Source: Phycisphaera sp. (GTDB taxonomy: Bacteria; Planctomycetota; Phycisphaerae; Phycisphaerales; UBA1924). From it: 64,000 nt of DNA. The notes beneath the pieces were generated by a model. It made no database searches, was not told the origin of the DNA, and saw nothing but the letters and a program-made list of their open reading frames with translations. Both the position numbers and the translations under genes were made by a program. The DNA is taken from the NCBI GenBank assembly GCA_003712165.1, contig RHLH01000001.1, positions 62,001 to 126,000 on the forward strand, given 5' to 3'. Shown here piece after piece: positions 7,700 to 17,200 of the stretch. Numbering within the stretch: the first letter of the stretch is position 1; the number at the start of each line of letters is the position of its first letter.

Positions 7700-9514
7700 C
7701 TAGGCTGCGCCCGACCTGCCACTCCACTTCGAGCACGCGTCGATGAGTGTGTTTGCGACGATTGGCTTGGTGAGGTACTGCTCGAAGCCCGCGTCGCTGC
7801 ATTGTTCGCGGTGCTTGTTCGACGTGCTCGCGGTGAGCGCGAGAGTCGGGATGTCTTTGCCGAGTTCTTTGAGTCTTCGGGTGGCGGTGATGCCGTCGAG
7901 GTCCTCGAGCCCGATGTCAACGAGCGCGAGTGAGATGGTGTTGCCGAGGTCTGAGACGATCTGCATGTACTCGTTGCCGGAGGTGACGGTGATGACATTT
8001 GCGCCGGCGGCTTGGAGGTGCTTCTCGAAGAGTCGCTGAATCTCCAGCGTGTCTTCGGCGAGCAGGACCGTCATCCCCGCGAGCGGGGCGTTGTCGTGAC
8101 CGTCGTGTTGAGTTAGTTCAACAGACGCGGCGAACGGTTTGGCGGGGATTGAGACGGTGAATGTTGTGCCGAAGCCTAAGTCGCTCTTGACATTGATCGA
8201 TCCTCCGAGCTGGGTGCACAGCCTTTTGCAGATCGAGAGGCCAAGACCCACGGACCCGGCGTTTGGATCGTCGGACTGGTATCCGGGTTCGAACACCTTG
8301 GGCAGGTCGCGTTCGTGGATACCGGAGCCGGTGTCGGCGACCGAGAGCTCTATGGAATCGCCCTCGGCGCTCTGGTTGAGGCGTGCGGCAACGTGGACGC
8401 CCCCGTTCTCGGTATGCCGGATGGCGTTGCTCAGGAGGTTTACGAGTATCTGCCTGATGTGCAACGGGTCGGATGTGACGTAGGGGGGGATTGATTCGTC
8501 GATGCTCGAGGTGAGCAGCAGTCCCTTAGCCTCGGCGGGGGACGAAGTGATCGCAATCGATTGTTTGATGATCTTTGTGATGCTGCAGCGGATCTCTTCG
8601 GACTTAGAGATGGGCTTGTTTTGGTCTTGCGCGTCGAAGAACGAGTCAACGAGGTGGAGAAGGTGTTTGCAGTTCTGATTGATGGTCTGCACGAGTTCGG
8701 TGTGTTCGCTGCCCTTTGAGCCGATGTCGGACATCATCTCCGCGTTGCCGATGATCGAGGTAAGCGGTGTCCTGATCTCGTGCGTCATCTGCTCCATCAT
8801 CGCGGTGTTGGAGTTTGCCTCGGCGGCGAGTATTCGCTGCTTCAAGACGAGTGCGCTGCTTTTGTGATCGATACTCCTCATGACGCGTCTCATGATCCAG
8901 ATCATGAACAGGCCCGCGGTGACGGTGGGCAGCGCGATAAGCGCGGGTGTTGCTTTGTCGCGGGTCTGTCTGGTCGATGCTGCCTCGTTGTACGCGGCGT
9001 TCTGACGCTCCGTGTAGAGGTTCTTGTACTTCGTGCCGGCGAATAAGAGCTTCTCTTGCAGTTCCGCGGCTCGCTCTTTTGTGTAGAGTTCCGAGGAGTT
9101 ACATACAAGGCCTGCCTCGAGCGCGATGTCTCGGATCAGGCCGTGCGCTTTGTTGAGGTCATCAAACTCCTTGCCCTCTACCGAGACATGATCGATCTTG
9201 GGGTGTTTCTGTTGCCAGGGGCAAACTCCGGTTTTTGTAGGGAATTCTCCTTCTTCGTGTGTGATCATGTCCGTCACACCAATGCCGAACAAGATCGTTT
9301 CCTGGCTCAGTGCGAGCTGGGCCTGAAGGGCTTGTGTGAGCTGTTCTTTGCGTTCGACGTCCTCTGACATCTGATTGATCATGTGGAGCGCAAAGGCGGA
9401 TGTTGCTGCTGTTGCGACAAATGCTAGCAGAAGGTGTCGCTGGTTGTCCTTGAGGACCTTGGTGGCGACCGTGTGGTTCGACCCCTTGGTTGTGGAACGA
9501 AACATAACCCTCAT
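7700..9514 (-). CDS. Membrane hybrid histidine kinase with receiver domain
   Basis: A 604-residue hybrid sensor kinase. A first membrane helix (about 28-46) is followed by a periplasmic sensor region of about 145 residues that is helical and contains two Cys (CPWQQK, LVCNSSEL), then a second helix (TPALIALPTVTAGLFMIWI). The HisKA domain has MTHEIRTPLTS, and HATPase_c has NLLSNAIRHTENGG, DTGSGI and GLGLSICKRL. The C-terminal receiver has the acidic pair (LLAEDT), phosphoacceptor VDIG, and ALTAS and LTKPI. The start could be the Met at 9514 or the one at 9505. No cognate output protein is adjacent. Signal unknown. Confidence 0.9.
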   Translation of the reverse strand: MRVMFRSTTKGSNHTVATKVLKDNQRHLLLAFVATAATSAFALHMINQMSEDVERKEQLTQALQAQLALSQETILFGIGVTDMITHEEGEFPTKTGVCPWQQKHPKIDHVSVEGKEFDDLNKAHGLIRDIALEAGLVCNSSELYTKERAAELQEKLLFAGTKYKNLYTERQNAAYNEAASTRQTRDKATPALIALPTVTAGLFMIWIMRRVMRSIDHKSSALVLKQRILAAEANSNTAMMEQMTHEIRTPLTSIIGNAEMMSDIGSKGSEHTELVQTINQNCKHLLHLVDSFFDAQDQNKPISKSEEIRCSITKIIKQSIAITSSPAEAKGLLLTSSIDESIPPYVTSDPLHIRQILVNLLSNAIRHTENGGVHVAARLNQSAEGDSIELSVADTGSGIHERDLPKVFEPGYQSDDPNAGSVGLGLSICKRLCTQLGGSINVKSDLGFGTTFTVSIPAKPFAASVELTQHDGHDNAPLAGMTVLLAEDTLEIQRLFEKHLQAAGANVITVTSGNEYMQIVSDLGNTISLALVDIGLEDLDGITATRRLKELGKDIPTLALTASTSNKHREQCSDAGFEQYLTKPIVANTLIDACSKWSGRSGAA

Positions 9515-9529
9515 TGTACAGATTCAAGG

Positions 9530-9542
9530 CTGTTGTCAACAG
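9530..9542. promoter_or_regulatory. Palindrome upstream of hybrid kinase gene
   Basis: The perfect inverted repeat CTGTTG-T-CAACAG lies 16 bp upstream of the kinase start. A second inverted repeat (TCAACGA at 9570-9576, TCGTTGA at 9590-9596) lies further up. Either could be an operator, or the second a weak terminator for the upstream peptidase gene. No binding protein can be assigned. Confidence 0.3.
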
Positions 9543-9742
9543 TAACCATGTGTATTTCTGCTTCTTGTGTCAACGAACAACTCGGTATGTCGTTGAGAAA
9601 CCACGACTAACGGGGTGAAAGTTGTTCGCTTTGGTTTTTCTCGGCGATCCAGTGAGAGCGCGTGATTGCAGACGAGTGCGCACTCATCGTGTGAGTAGCC
9701 ATACATTCGAGATGCACATGCGTCGCGGGTGCGAACCGGAGA

Positions 9743-11635
9743 TCAGTCGATCGGTTCCATGATCTCCGCCAGCACGTCGGGCTTGGACTCGTCGCGGACG
9801 AGCGTCATGTAGCGGGGGCCGCCTTCGTAGGCGATGGTTGTGTTGTTGATCCGGTCGCCCGAGACGGTCATGAGTTCGATGGAGCCGGAGGCAGCGGATG
9901 TTTCCATGAGGTCTGCGAATCGCTGGCGGCTCCAGGTGTGCCCCTCGATGCCCATGATGCGCATGCGCGGGGCGAGGCCTGCTTTGTCGGCGGGTGAGCC
10001 GAGGATGACGGTGCGGACGGTGCCGTCGCTTGAGAGGCTCATGCCCAGCGAGTCGCGCGCGTCGAGCGGGTCGATGCGCGCGTTGTTGGGTCCGGTGGGA
10101 GGCTCGTTGGTGTACTGGATCGAGTAACCGAGCTCGACCGTGCCCGTCAGGGGTTTGCCCCCGACGTTGTCGACGCGTTCTTCGATGAACGCCTCCCAGT
10201 CGTAGTCGACCACGTCGTTCAGGTGCGCGATGACGTCTTCGCGCGTGTAGGGATTGGGTTCGTCGGTGGGCTGTTCCGCGAGGAAGAAGGCGTGGCAGAA
10301 GTCTTCGATGGACTTTGCGCCGTCGGTCTCGTTGCGGATGATGGCGTCGGCCTCCATCCAGATGAGGGCGCCCTCGAAGTAGTAGTCCTGGCCTCGGCGC
10401 ATGCTGCCCCAGTTGTTGCTCCCGGCTCGGAGCGTGTGGCTCGCCGAGCACGTGTCGGCGAGCGGGCGCCACTCCCGGCCTTGGGTGAGGCGCGCGCCGC
10501 GGTACCGGCGGAGCAGGTCCCAGCGGTACGTCTCGAGGTCGTCGAGGCCCGCGCGGACCTCGAGGAGTTCGCCGAGGTATTGCGTGAGTCCTTCGTAGAC
10601 CCAGAGGAGTTCGGTGCCCTTGGGTGTGTGGAAATCGCTGGTGGCCATGCCTTCGGGCCTGCGGTACTTGCCGCACCATGCGTGGACGTACTCGTGGGGG
10701 ACGAGCATCTGGTCCCAGCCGGTGAGGTTGTCGAGTTCGTCGAGCGTGTTGAGCGGGATGATGTTCATCGTGGTGCGCAGGTGCTCGAGCCCGTTGCGGG
10801 GCAGCGCGTTTGTCGTGGCGAGCAGGATGTCCATCGACGGGAAGGGGTAGCTGCCGAACATCCGGTCGGCTTGCGTAACCATCTTGGAGTACGCGTCGAC
10901 GACATCGGGGTGGATGTCGGCCTGCGACTTCATCTCGCTGAAGACGTGCAGACGGTGGGGCGGCGCATCAATGCCTTCTTCGTTGAGCGAGTACATGTTG
11001 TAGTAGCGGCCCAGCATGATGGGTGTGTCGACGAGTCTGCGGACGGAGACGGGCTGGTAGCTGTAGCTCGCGACGGTGTCCGCCTCTTCGTCGATATCGA
11101 GCGCACAGGCTGCTTGCCAGTCTTCGGGGACGGTGAGCTGCGTTTCGATCATCCACTCGCCGTCGCGTGCGCCCTCGGGGTAGACGAGGACGGTGTTTGG
11201 GCTGATGAGCCCGATGGCATCGGCGCCCCACGAGTCGAGTCCGTGGGAGTTCGATGTGGACTGGTTGGTGATGTATCGGAACTCGATGTTGATCTCGGTC
11301 GCCGACTGCGGTGTGTGCACGATGAATCGGTAGACCTCGCCCGGCGTGCGCGACCATCTAAGGTTGTTGCCGTCCTGATCGGTGACAGCGAAGCCGGCGA
11401 TGTTGTGGACCGGGCCTCCGGGGGCGTGCGATCCCGGGACCCACTTGGGGTACCAGAGCGGCAGGTCTGTGCCGCGCTGGGACGAGTCGAGCGGGATGGT
11501 CTGTGTCGAGGTGAGCAGAAGTCTTGGCAGATCGGTCGCGTTGATGTGGAGCGTGGAGTCGGCTCGGTTCTGGGCGCACGCGGTGAGCGAGCAGAGAGAG
11601 AAGGCGAGCGCGAGGATGGGTGTGAATGATCGCAT
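9743..11635 (-). CDS. M61-family metallopeptidase with PDZ domain, lipoprotein
   Basis: A 630-residue envelope peptidase resembling M61 glycyl aminopeptidases. A signal peptide with lipobox LTAC precedes an N-terminal beta-rich domain. The zinc-binding motif HEYVHAW (HExxH) is followed by the downstream glutamate in LLWVYEGLTQYLGELL. A C-terminal PDZ-like domain (VILGSPADKAGLAPRMRI) follows, which agrees with M61 architecture. ATG 11635 was chosen because the signal peptide starts there and AAAGGAAA lies upstream; the frame is open to 11710. It is divergent from the aminotransferase gene, with 90 bp between starts. Substrate unknown. Confidence 0.88.
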   Translation of the reverse strand: MRSFTPILALAFSLCSLTACAQNRADSTLHINATDLPRLLLTSTQTIPLDSSQRGTDLPLWYPKWVPGSHAPGGPVHNIAGFAVTDQDGNNLRWSRTPGEVYRFIVHTPQSATEINIEFRYITNQSTSNSHGLDSWGADAIGLISPNTVLVYPEGARDGEWMIETQLTVPEDWQAACALDIDEEADTVASYSYQPVSVRRLVDTPIMLGRYYNMYSLNEEGIDAPPHRLHVFSEMKSQADIHPDVVDAYSKMVTQADRMFGSYPFPSMDILLATTNALPRNGLEHLRTTMNIIPLNTLDELDNLTGWDQMLVPHEYVHAWCGKYRRPEGMATSDFHTPKGTELLWVYEGLTQYLGELLEVRAGLDDLETYRWDLLRRYRGARLTQGREWRPLADTCSASHTLRAGSNNWGSMRRGQDYYFEGALIWMEADAIIRNETDGAKSIEDFCHAFFLAEQPTDEPNPYTREDVIAHLNDVVDYDWEAFIEERVDNVGGKPLTGTVELGYSIQYTNEPPTGPNNARIDPLDARDSLGMSLSSDGTVRTVILGSPADKAGLAPRMRIMGIEGHTWSRQRFADLMETSAASGSIELMTVSGDRINNTTIAYEGGPRYMTLVRDESKPDVLAEIMEPID

Positions 11636-11725
11636 CGGGGGTTTCCTTTGGAATGAGAGGGTCAGGATAGCAGAAGAACAGGCTCGTTCGGAGCCGGGCC
11701 CGGGCGACATCTATGCTTGTGGGCT

Positions 11726-12619
11726 ATGGCGACCATCTTTCTCAACGGCGAGTTTCTGGAGGCGGCTGACGCGCGGGTGTCGGCGTTCGACGCGGGGCTG
11801 ACGCATGGCGTGGGCCTCTTCGAGACCATGGCCGCGACGGTCGGCGGGGACGGCGGGGCCGAGATCGTGCGGGTGTACGACCACCTCGATCGGCTCGCGG
11901 CTTCGGCGAAGGCGCTGCGTTTGTCTGACGATCTGCGGAAGCCCGCGCTCGCGGAAGCGATCAGGCGGACGGCGGAGAAGTGCGGCCTGGCGCGCCAGCG
12001 CATCAGGCTCACGCTGACGGGCGGCGACCTCAACCCGGTATCGGCGGCGCGCACCGGTGCGCAGCCTCACGACCCGACGGTCATGGTCGTTGCGCAGCCA
12101 GCGACTGAGTACCCGGACGAGATGTTCGAGCAGGGCGTTGTCGCGGGCATCGCGGACCTCAAGGCCAACCCGTTTGACCCGACGGCTTCGCACAAGACGC
12201 TCAACTACTGGGCGAGGCTCAGCGCGCTGCAGTCGGCGTCGATGAAAGGCGCCGCCGAGGCGCTGGTGTTCCAGGTGACAAACCACCTCTGCGGCGGGTG
12301 CGTCTCGAACGCGATCATCGTCAAGGACGGGGCGCTCTACACGCCGATCGTGCGGGGCGAGGAAACAGAGGGGGGCTTGCCGAGCCCCGTGCTGCCAGGG
12401 ATCACCCGCGCCGAGGTGCTCGACGAGGCGCGCCGGCAGGGGCTCGAGACGACGAGCAAGATGCTGACGATCGACGATGTGCTGGATGCCGATGAGCTGA
12501 TGCTGACGAACTCGAGCTGGGGGATCCTGCCGATCGTGCGCGTCGAGGCGGAAGAGATCGGCGGGGGCACGGTCGGTGAGATCACCCAGAAGCTGCGAGA
12601 GAAGCTGGTGATCGCGTGA
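11726..12619 (+). CDS. Class IV PLP-dependent aminotransferase
   Basis: A 297-residue fold-type IV PLP enzyme, the family of branched-chain aminotransferase (IlvE) and 4-amino-4-deoxychorismate lyase (PabC). Visible are the N-terminal FLNGEFLEAADARVSAFDAG, the likely PLP lysine in SHKTLNYWARL, and the cofactor-phosphate region TNSSWGILPIVRVE near the C-terminus. ATG 11726 lies three codons after a TTG that extends the frame. Which reaction it catalyses cannot be decided from the sequence; length and motifs fit either subgroup. The convergent neighbour stops 3 bp away. Confidence 0.88.
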   Translation: MATIFLNGEFLEAADARVSAFDAGLTHGVGLFETMAATVGGDGGAEIVRVYDHLDRLAASAKALRLSDDLRKPALAEAIRRTAEKCGLARQRIRLTLTGGDLNPVSAARTGAQPHDPTVMVVAQPATEYPDEMFEQGVVAGIADLKANPFDPTASHKTLNYWARLSALQSASMKGAAEALVFQVTNHLCGGCVSNAIIVKDGALYTPIVRGEETEGGLPSPVLPGITRAEVLDEARRQGLETTSKMLTIDDVLDADELMLTNSSWGILPIVRVEAEEIGGGTVGEITQKLREKLVIA

Positions 12620-12622
12620 CGT

Positions 12623-13138
12623 TTAGTCGTCAGATTGCTTGAGCGCTTCGACAATCTTGTCTGTGATATCAGTGCCCTTCACACCCGGTCCGGCTTCGAC
12701 GACTTTGCTGATGCCGTGTTCGTTGGCGACGTCGCGGATCTCGTTCTGCACAGCGAGGAGCGTTGTGTAAAGAGGTTCGTCCCCTGCGAGTTGGCGGTCC
12801 AGGACCTCCTGCCACGCGGGTCCCTCGGCTTCGATGCGGTCGGCAAATGCGTCATCGCCCGCTTCGCGTGCGGCGTCTCTAGCGGTTTCGAGTGTGCTGT
12901 AGTGTTCTTTGAGGTGGACCGACTTGCCGTAGGCGACGAGAAGGTCAGTCCTGCGGATGGTCCCCGTGGGCCCGCCGGCGTGTTCGGGCAGGAGCATGAG
13001 CGTGTCGCCCGCGCCTGAGACGGGCTTGTTCGACCCCGACGAGAGGTTGCATCCCGGGACGACGAGCAGGGCTGCCGAGGCGGCGGCGACGGGGAGCAGG
13101 TGGGACATGGTCTTGGCTGACGATCGGCTGATTCGCAT
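12623..13138 (-). CDS. OmpH/Skp-like predicted lipoprotein
   Basis: A 171-residue exported protein with lipobox VVPGC after a hydrophobic stretch. The C-terminal part (IRDVANEHGISKVVEAG, DITDKIVEALKQ) resembles the end of OmpH/Skp periplasmic chaperones, and the middle is helical and charged. The match is partial: Skp is normally about 160 residues with long coiled coils, while this one has shorter helices and is lipidated. AAGGAG precedes ATG 13138. The convergent aminotransferase gene is 3 bp away. A chaperone role is only a suggestion. Confidence 0.7.
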   Translation of the reverse strand: MRISRSSAKTMSHLLPVAAASAALLVVPGCNLSSGSNKPVSGAGDTLMLLPEHAGGPTGTIRRTDLLVAYGKSVHLKEHYSTLETARDAAREAGDDAFADRIEAEGPAWQEVLDRQLAGDEPLYTTLLAVQNEIRDVANEHGISKVVEAGPGVKGTDITDKIVEALKQSDD

Positions 13139-13263
13139 TTCGGATCTCCTTGGCGAGTGCCATTCTGTAAATAGTGATTGCTAACATATCTGGCAATACA
13201 CGACTCGGGATTTCACGATCCGAAGGACTTCTTTTGGAAATTTAATCCCTGAACTGGGCGGAA

Positions 13264-13554
13264 TCAGCCCAGCATTGCGAGCTGGGCTGAGGTGCCCAGA
13301 GCCTCGATCGTGAGGTTCAGGGTGATCGCTGCGAGGCAGAGCAGGCTGGTGCGCCAGGCGCAGCAATCGTTCAAGAGCATCCGCCCCGCAACGACAGCCG
13401 GGGCGATGATGGCCAGCGGGAAAGTCCAGGCGCCCAGGGCGAAGGTCGCGAAGCCCAGGTGTGCCCAAGCGGTGCCGAGCCCCGCGAGTGTGAGGGCGAG
13501 CGCCGGGGCGGTCATGCCCAGTGCTCGCTTGGCGTGTCGGCTTCGGTCAGTCAC
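13264..13554 (-). CDS. Small membrane protein
   Basis: A 96-residue protein with about three hydrophobic segments (GMTAPALALTLAGLGTAWA, FALGAWTFPLAIIAPAVVA, TSLLCLAAITLNLTIEAL), so probably in the inner membrane. No family recognised. Its start overlaps the end of the upstream zinc-ribbon gene by 8 bp, which suggests co-translation in a small minus-strand operon with the two genes above it. Function unknown. Confidence 0.6.
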   Translation of the reverse strand: MTDRSRHAKRALGMTAPALALTLAGLGTAWAHLGFATFALGAWTFPLAIIAPAVVAGRMLLNDCCAWRTSLLCLAAITLNLTIEALGTSAQLAMLG

Positions 13555-13738
13555 CGGTTGGATTCCTGCTGTCGAGGTTGCGCGGGGGCGGCGGCGTGGC
13601 GTTTGGTTCCGGGTTGTTGCGTGCGTTGCCCTCGTAGATAAAGTCGGGGTCGAACCGCTTGCCGCACTCTGGGCAGGTTCTGATCCAGGGTGTGGTGATC
13701 AGCGCGGAGAGGTCGTGGCCGCACTGTTGGCAGGGCAT
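13547..13738 (-). CDS. Small zinc-ribbon protein
   Basis: A 63-residue protein with two CxxC knuckles (CQQCGHDL and CPECGKRF), a probable rubredoxin-like zinc ribbon, followed by a Pro/Asn-rich tail. ATG 13738 gives the natural start MPCQQCGHDL; the frame extends upstream to a TTG at 13795. It shares its ribbon style with the larger zinc-ribbon membrane proteins at 18.2-21.2 kb. It overlaps the downstream membrane protein gene. Function unknown. Confidence 0.6.
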   Translation of the reverse strand: MPCQQCGHDLSALITTPWIRTCPECGKRFDPDFIYEGNARNNPEPNATPPPPRNLDSRNPTGD

Positions 13739-13791
13739 GATGGGCTTGGGCGCTGGCACGAAGGAGTTTATGGCTGCCGGCTGGTGTGGGA

Positions 13792-14097
13792 TCAATCGCG
13801 ATCGATGACGCGGACATTCTCGCGGCCGTCGGTGCGGACGGGGCCGACGTGGGCGTTCGGTCTGCCGAGTCCCCGGAAGAAGCGCCGGACGCGGAGATAG
13901 ATGTAGAACCCGATTGCGAAGAGGATGATGAGCGCGATGATTGGGACGATCAGAACGAGCAGCGCGAGGAAGATGATGAGCGAGAGCAGCGTGTGCAGGG
14001 CGGCTTCGAACGGGCCGCGGGGCTTATCGCGGTACTCGCGGAGGCGGACGCGGTATGCGGCTGCCCGGTTGGCGTAGTTCTGGAAGCGGTCATCCAT
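13792..14097 (-). CDS. Small membrane protein with basic tail
   Basis: A 101-residue protein: an N-terminal amphipathic, Arg-rich region (MDDRFQNYANRAAAYRVRLR), a long hydrophobic block (about residues 32-63, LIIFLALLVLIVPIIALIIL) that could span once or twice, then an Arg-rich tail (LRVRRFFRGLGR). ATG 14097 was preferred over upstream in-frame codons, which would add a Pro/Thr-rich leader. First gene of a likely three-gene minus-strand set with the zinc-ribbon and membrane proteins that follow. Function unknown. Confidence 0.6.
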   Translation of the reverse strand: MDDRFQNYANRAAAYRVRLREYRDKPRGPFEAALHTLLSLIIFLALLVLIVPIIALIILFAIGFYIYLRVRRFFRGLGRPNAHVGPVRTDGRENVRVIDRD

Positions 14098-14261
14098 GCA
14101 CAACTCTATGGGGTTCGGGGGCCAGACTTTGCTCCTAGCGATTGGGGATGACTTGTCGGTTGTGGTGGGAAGTCGCGTGGGCAGTGCGGGCGGCGTAGTC
14201 TCAAGGGTTCGGCCTCGCGGGGGGCTTGGAGCATGAACGAGAGCCACTTATATTGGGTGTC

Positions 14262-17200
14262 ATGGACGAGAAGCCACTAGATACGGGTGTTGGCGGAGAT
14301 GTGGAGGGTTCGTCCAATAAGCCCTTTGTTCACCTGCATTTGCATTCGGAATATTCGCTGCTCGACGGCGGAAACCGGCTGGATAAGTTGGTGAAACGCA
14401 CCGCCAAGCTGGGCATGAACGCCCTGGCGGTGACGGACCACGGCAACATGCACGCGGCGGTGAGCTTCTATAAGAAGGCCCGTGCCGAGGGCATCAAGCC
14501 CATTCTTGGAGTCGAGGCGTATGTCGCGCCAAAGAGCAGGCTCGACAAGACGTACACGGGCGTGTCCGACGGCGGGTATCACCTGGTGCTGCTCGCTGAG
14601 AACGAGACGGGCTGGAACAACCTGCTGTACCTGTGCTCGGAGGCGTACCTGACGGGGTTCTACTTCAAGCCCCGGATGGACCGTGAACTGCTCGAACAGC
14701 ACAACTCGGGCCTGATCGCGATCAACGGTCACCTTGGCTCGGAGATGGGCGAGCACCTGCTGAGCTACGAGAGCTCGGGTGGTGTTGGTCGGGGTGACAA
14801 GTCGCACTATGAGAAGGCGGTCGAGAGCGCGCAGTGGCACTCCAAGGTGTTCGCCGACGAGGGGACCGGGCCCAGGTTCTTTGTCGAGCTTCAGCACCAC
14901 ATCCCGGAGCAGATCTCGATCAACCCGCATCTGATCCGGATCGCGCGGGATTTTGAGCTGCCGATCGTGTGCGACAACGACAGCCACTTCCTGATGGCCG
15001 AGGATCACGACGCGCACGACACACTGATCTGCATCTCCACGGGCAAGAGCAAGTTCGACGAGACGCGGATGCGCTACACACCCGAGTTGTTCGTCAAGAG
15101 CCCGGAGCAGATGTGGGAGATCTTCGGCGGGCCCGAGTACAACAACAGCGATTACGGCAAGGCGGGCGAAGAAGCACTGCTCAACACGCAGCGGATCGCG
15201 GACCGGTGCAACGTCGAGTTGCCCGAGGACGCGAACCACGCGCCGGTTGTGGTGGTGAAGGCGCCGCCCAAGAAAGAGCTGCCCAAGGTCACGGACAAGG
15301 AGTTCGAGGGCGACCTGACGGCGTGGTACAAGGCGTACTGCTCGCATTTCGAGCTTGAACCGGCGAACGACCCGGACCAGGACCAGGCGTCGCTGACCGT
15401 AGAGTGTGACAAGACGCTCAGGCTGTTGTGCGAGGCGGGGATGGTCTGGCGCTACGGGCCGGAGATCGTCAAGCATCGGCACGACGTGGTTGAGGGCGCT
15501 GGCGACGAGCCTGAGCTCGAGGGCGACGAGCTAGATGGCTGGCGCAAGTGGGCGAGACTCAACCGCGAGCTGAAGATTCTCTCTGACAAGCTGATCAGCG
15601 CGTACTTCCTGATCGTGTGGGACTTCGTCAACTGGGGCCGCCAGCGTGGCATTCCTTCGATCGCGCGTGGTTCGGGAGTTGGCACGATGACCGGCTTTGT
15701 GCTCGGTCTGTCGAACGCGTGCCCGGTGCATTACGGGCTGTTGTTCGAGCGGTTCACCGACCCGGACCGGTCGGAGTACCCCGATATCGATATCGACCTG
15801 TGCCAGGACGGCCGGGGCGACGTGATCAACTACGTCCGCGAGAAGTACGGGCACGTCGCGCAGATCATCACGTTTGGGACGCTCAAGGCGCGTGCCGCGG
15901 TGCGAGATGTTGGGCGCGTGCTTGAGTATCCGCTGACCGACACGGACAAGCTGGCCAAGCTGATCCCGGAAGAGCTCGGGATCACGCTGGACAAGGCGCT
16001 CAAGGCGGAGCCCGATCTCAAGAAGCTGTATGACACGGATGATGTTGCCAAGCGTGTGATCGACAACGCGCGGGTGCTCGAGGGTCAGGCGCGGCATAGC
16101 AGTGTGCACGCGGCGGGTGTGATCGTCGCGACGAGGCCTCTGCATGAGGTTGTGCCTTTGTATCGGCAGTCGGGCGGCGGTGAGAACGAGATCGTTACGC
16201 AGTGGGACGGGCCGACGTGCGAGTCGATGGGCCTGCTCAAGATGGACTTTCTTGGCCTGCGCACACTGAGCGTGATCGAGCGGGCCAAGCAGCTCATCGA
16301 GAACTCGCTCACGAGGGAGCAGGTCTACGCCGCGGTCGGGCGCGAGATCGGTGACGGCGGCGCCAACCCGATGGACCTCGAGAGGCTCGGGTACAAGGAC
16401 CAGCGCATCTTCAGCCTGTTCCAGCGGGGCGATACAACGGGTGTGTTCCAGTTTGAATCGGGCGGGATGCGCAGGTTGCTGATGGAAATGAAGCCCGACC
16501 GGCTCGAGGATCTTATCGCGGCCAACGCGCTGTTCAGGCCCGGGCCCATGGACCTGATCCCCGACTACAACATGCGTAAGCACGGCAAGCAGGCCGTGCC
16601 CAGGGTGCACCCGATCGTTGATCGGTTCACCGCCGAGACGTACGGCGTGATGGTGTACCAGGAACAGGTCATGCAGATCGTGCACGAGCTGGGCGGCATC
16701 CCGCTTCGCTCGGCGTACTCGCTGATTAAGGCGATCAGCAAGAAGAAAGAGAAAATCATCGGCGCGAACAGGCCTCTGTTCGTCAAGGGCGCGGGCGAGA
16801 AAGGACTCGGGGCGGCGAAGGCCGACGAGTTGTTTGAGCTGATCCTGAAATTCGCGGGCTATGGCTTCAACAAGTCGCACTCGACGGGCTACGCGATCGT
16901 GGCGTACCAGACCGCGTACCTGAAGACATTCTTCCCCGCGCACTACATGGCGGCGTTCCTGAGCTTTGAGAGCCAGGCGCAGAAGGTCAGCGACTGGATC
17001 CCGTACCTCGAGGATTGCAAGCGGACGAAGTTCATCGATCCGAACTCTGGCGGGGTGATCAAGACGGGAGTCGAGGTCAGGCCCCCGAACGTGAACCTTT
17101 CTGAGGCGGACTTTGCGGTTGTCTATGAGGAAGGCGACGAGCGCACGCCTGCGGGGGGGCATGTCCGGTTCGGGATGAAGGCGATCAAGGGCGCGGGAGT

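Noticed and set aside
10223..11629. Plus-strand open frame of 468 codons opposite the M61 peptidase
   Set aside because: Val/Gly/Glu-rich shadow of the peptidase gene, whose zinc motif and PDZ domain are on the minus strand.
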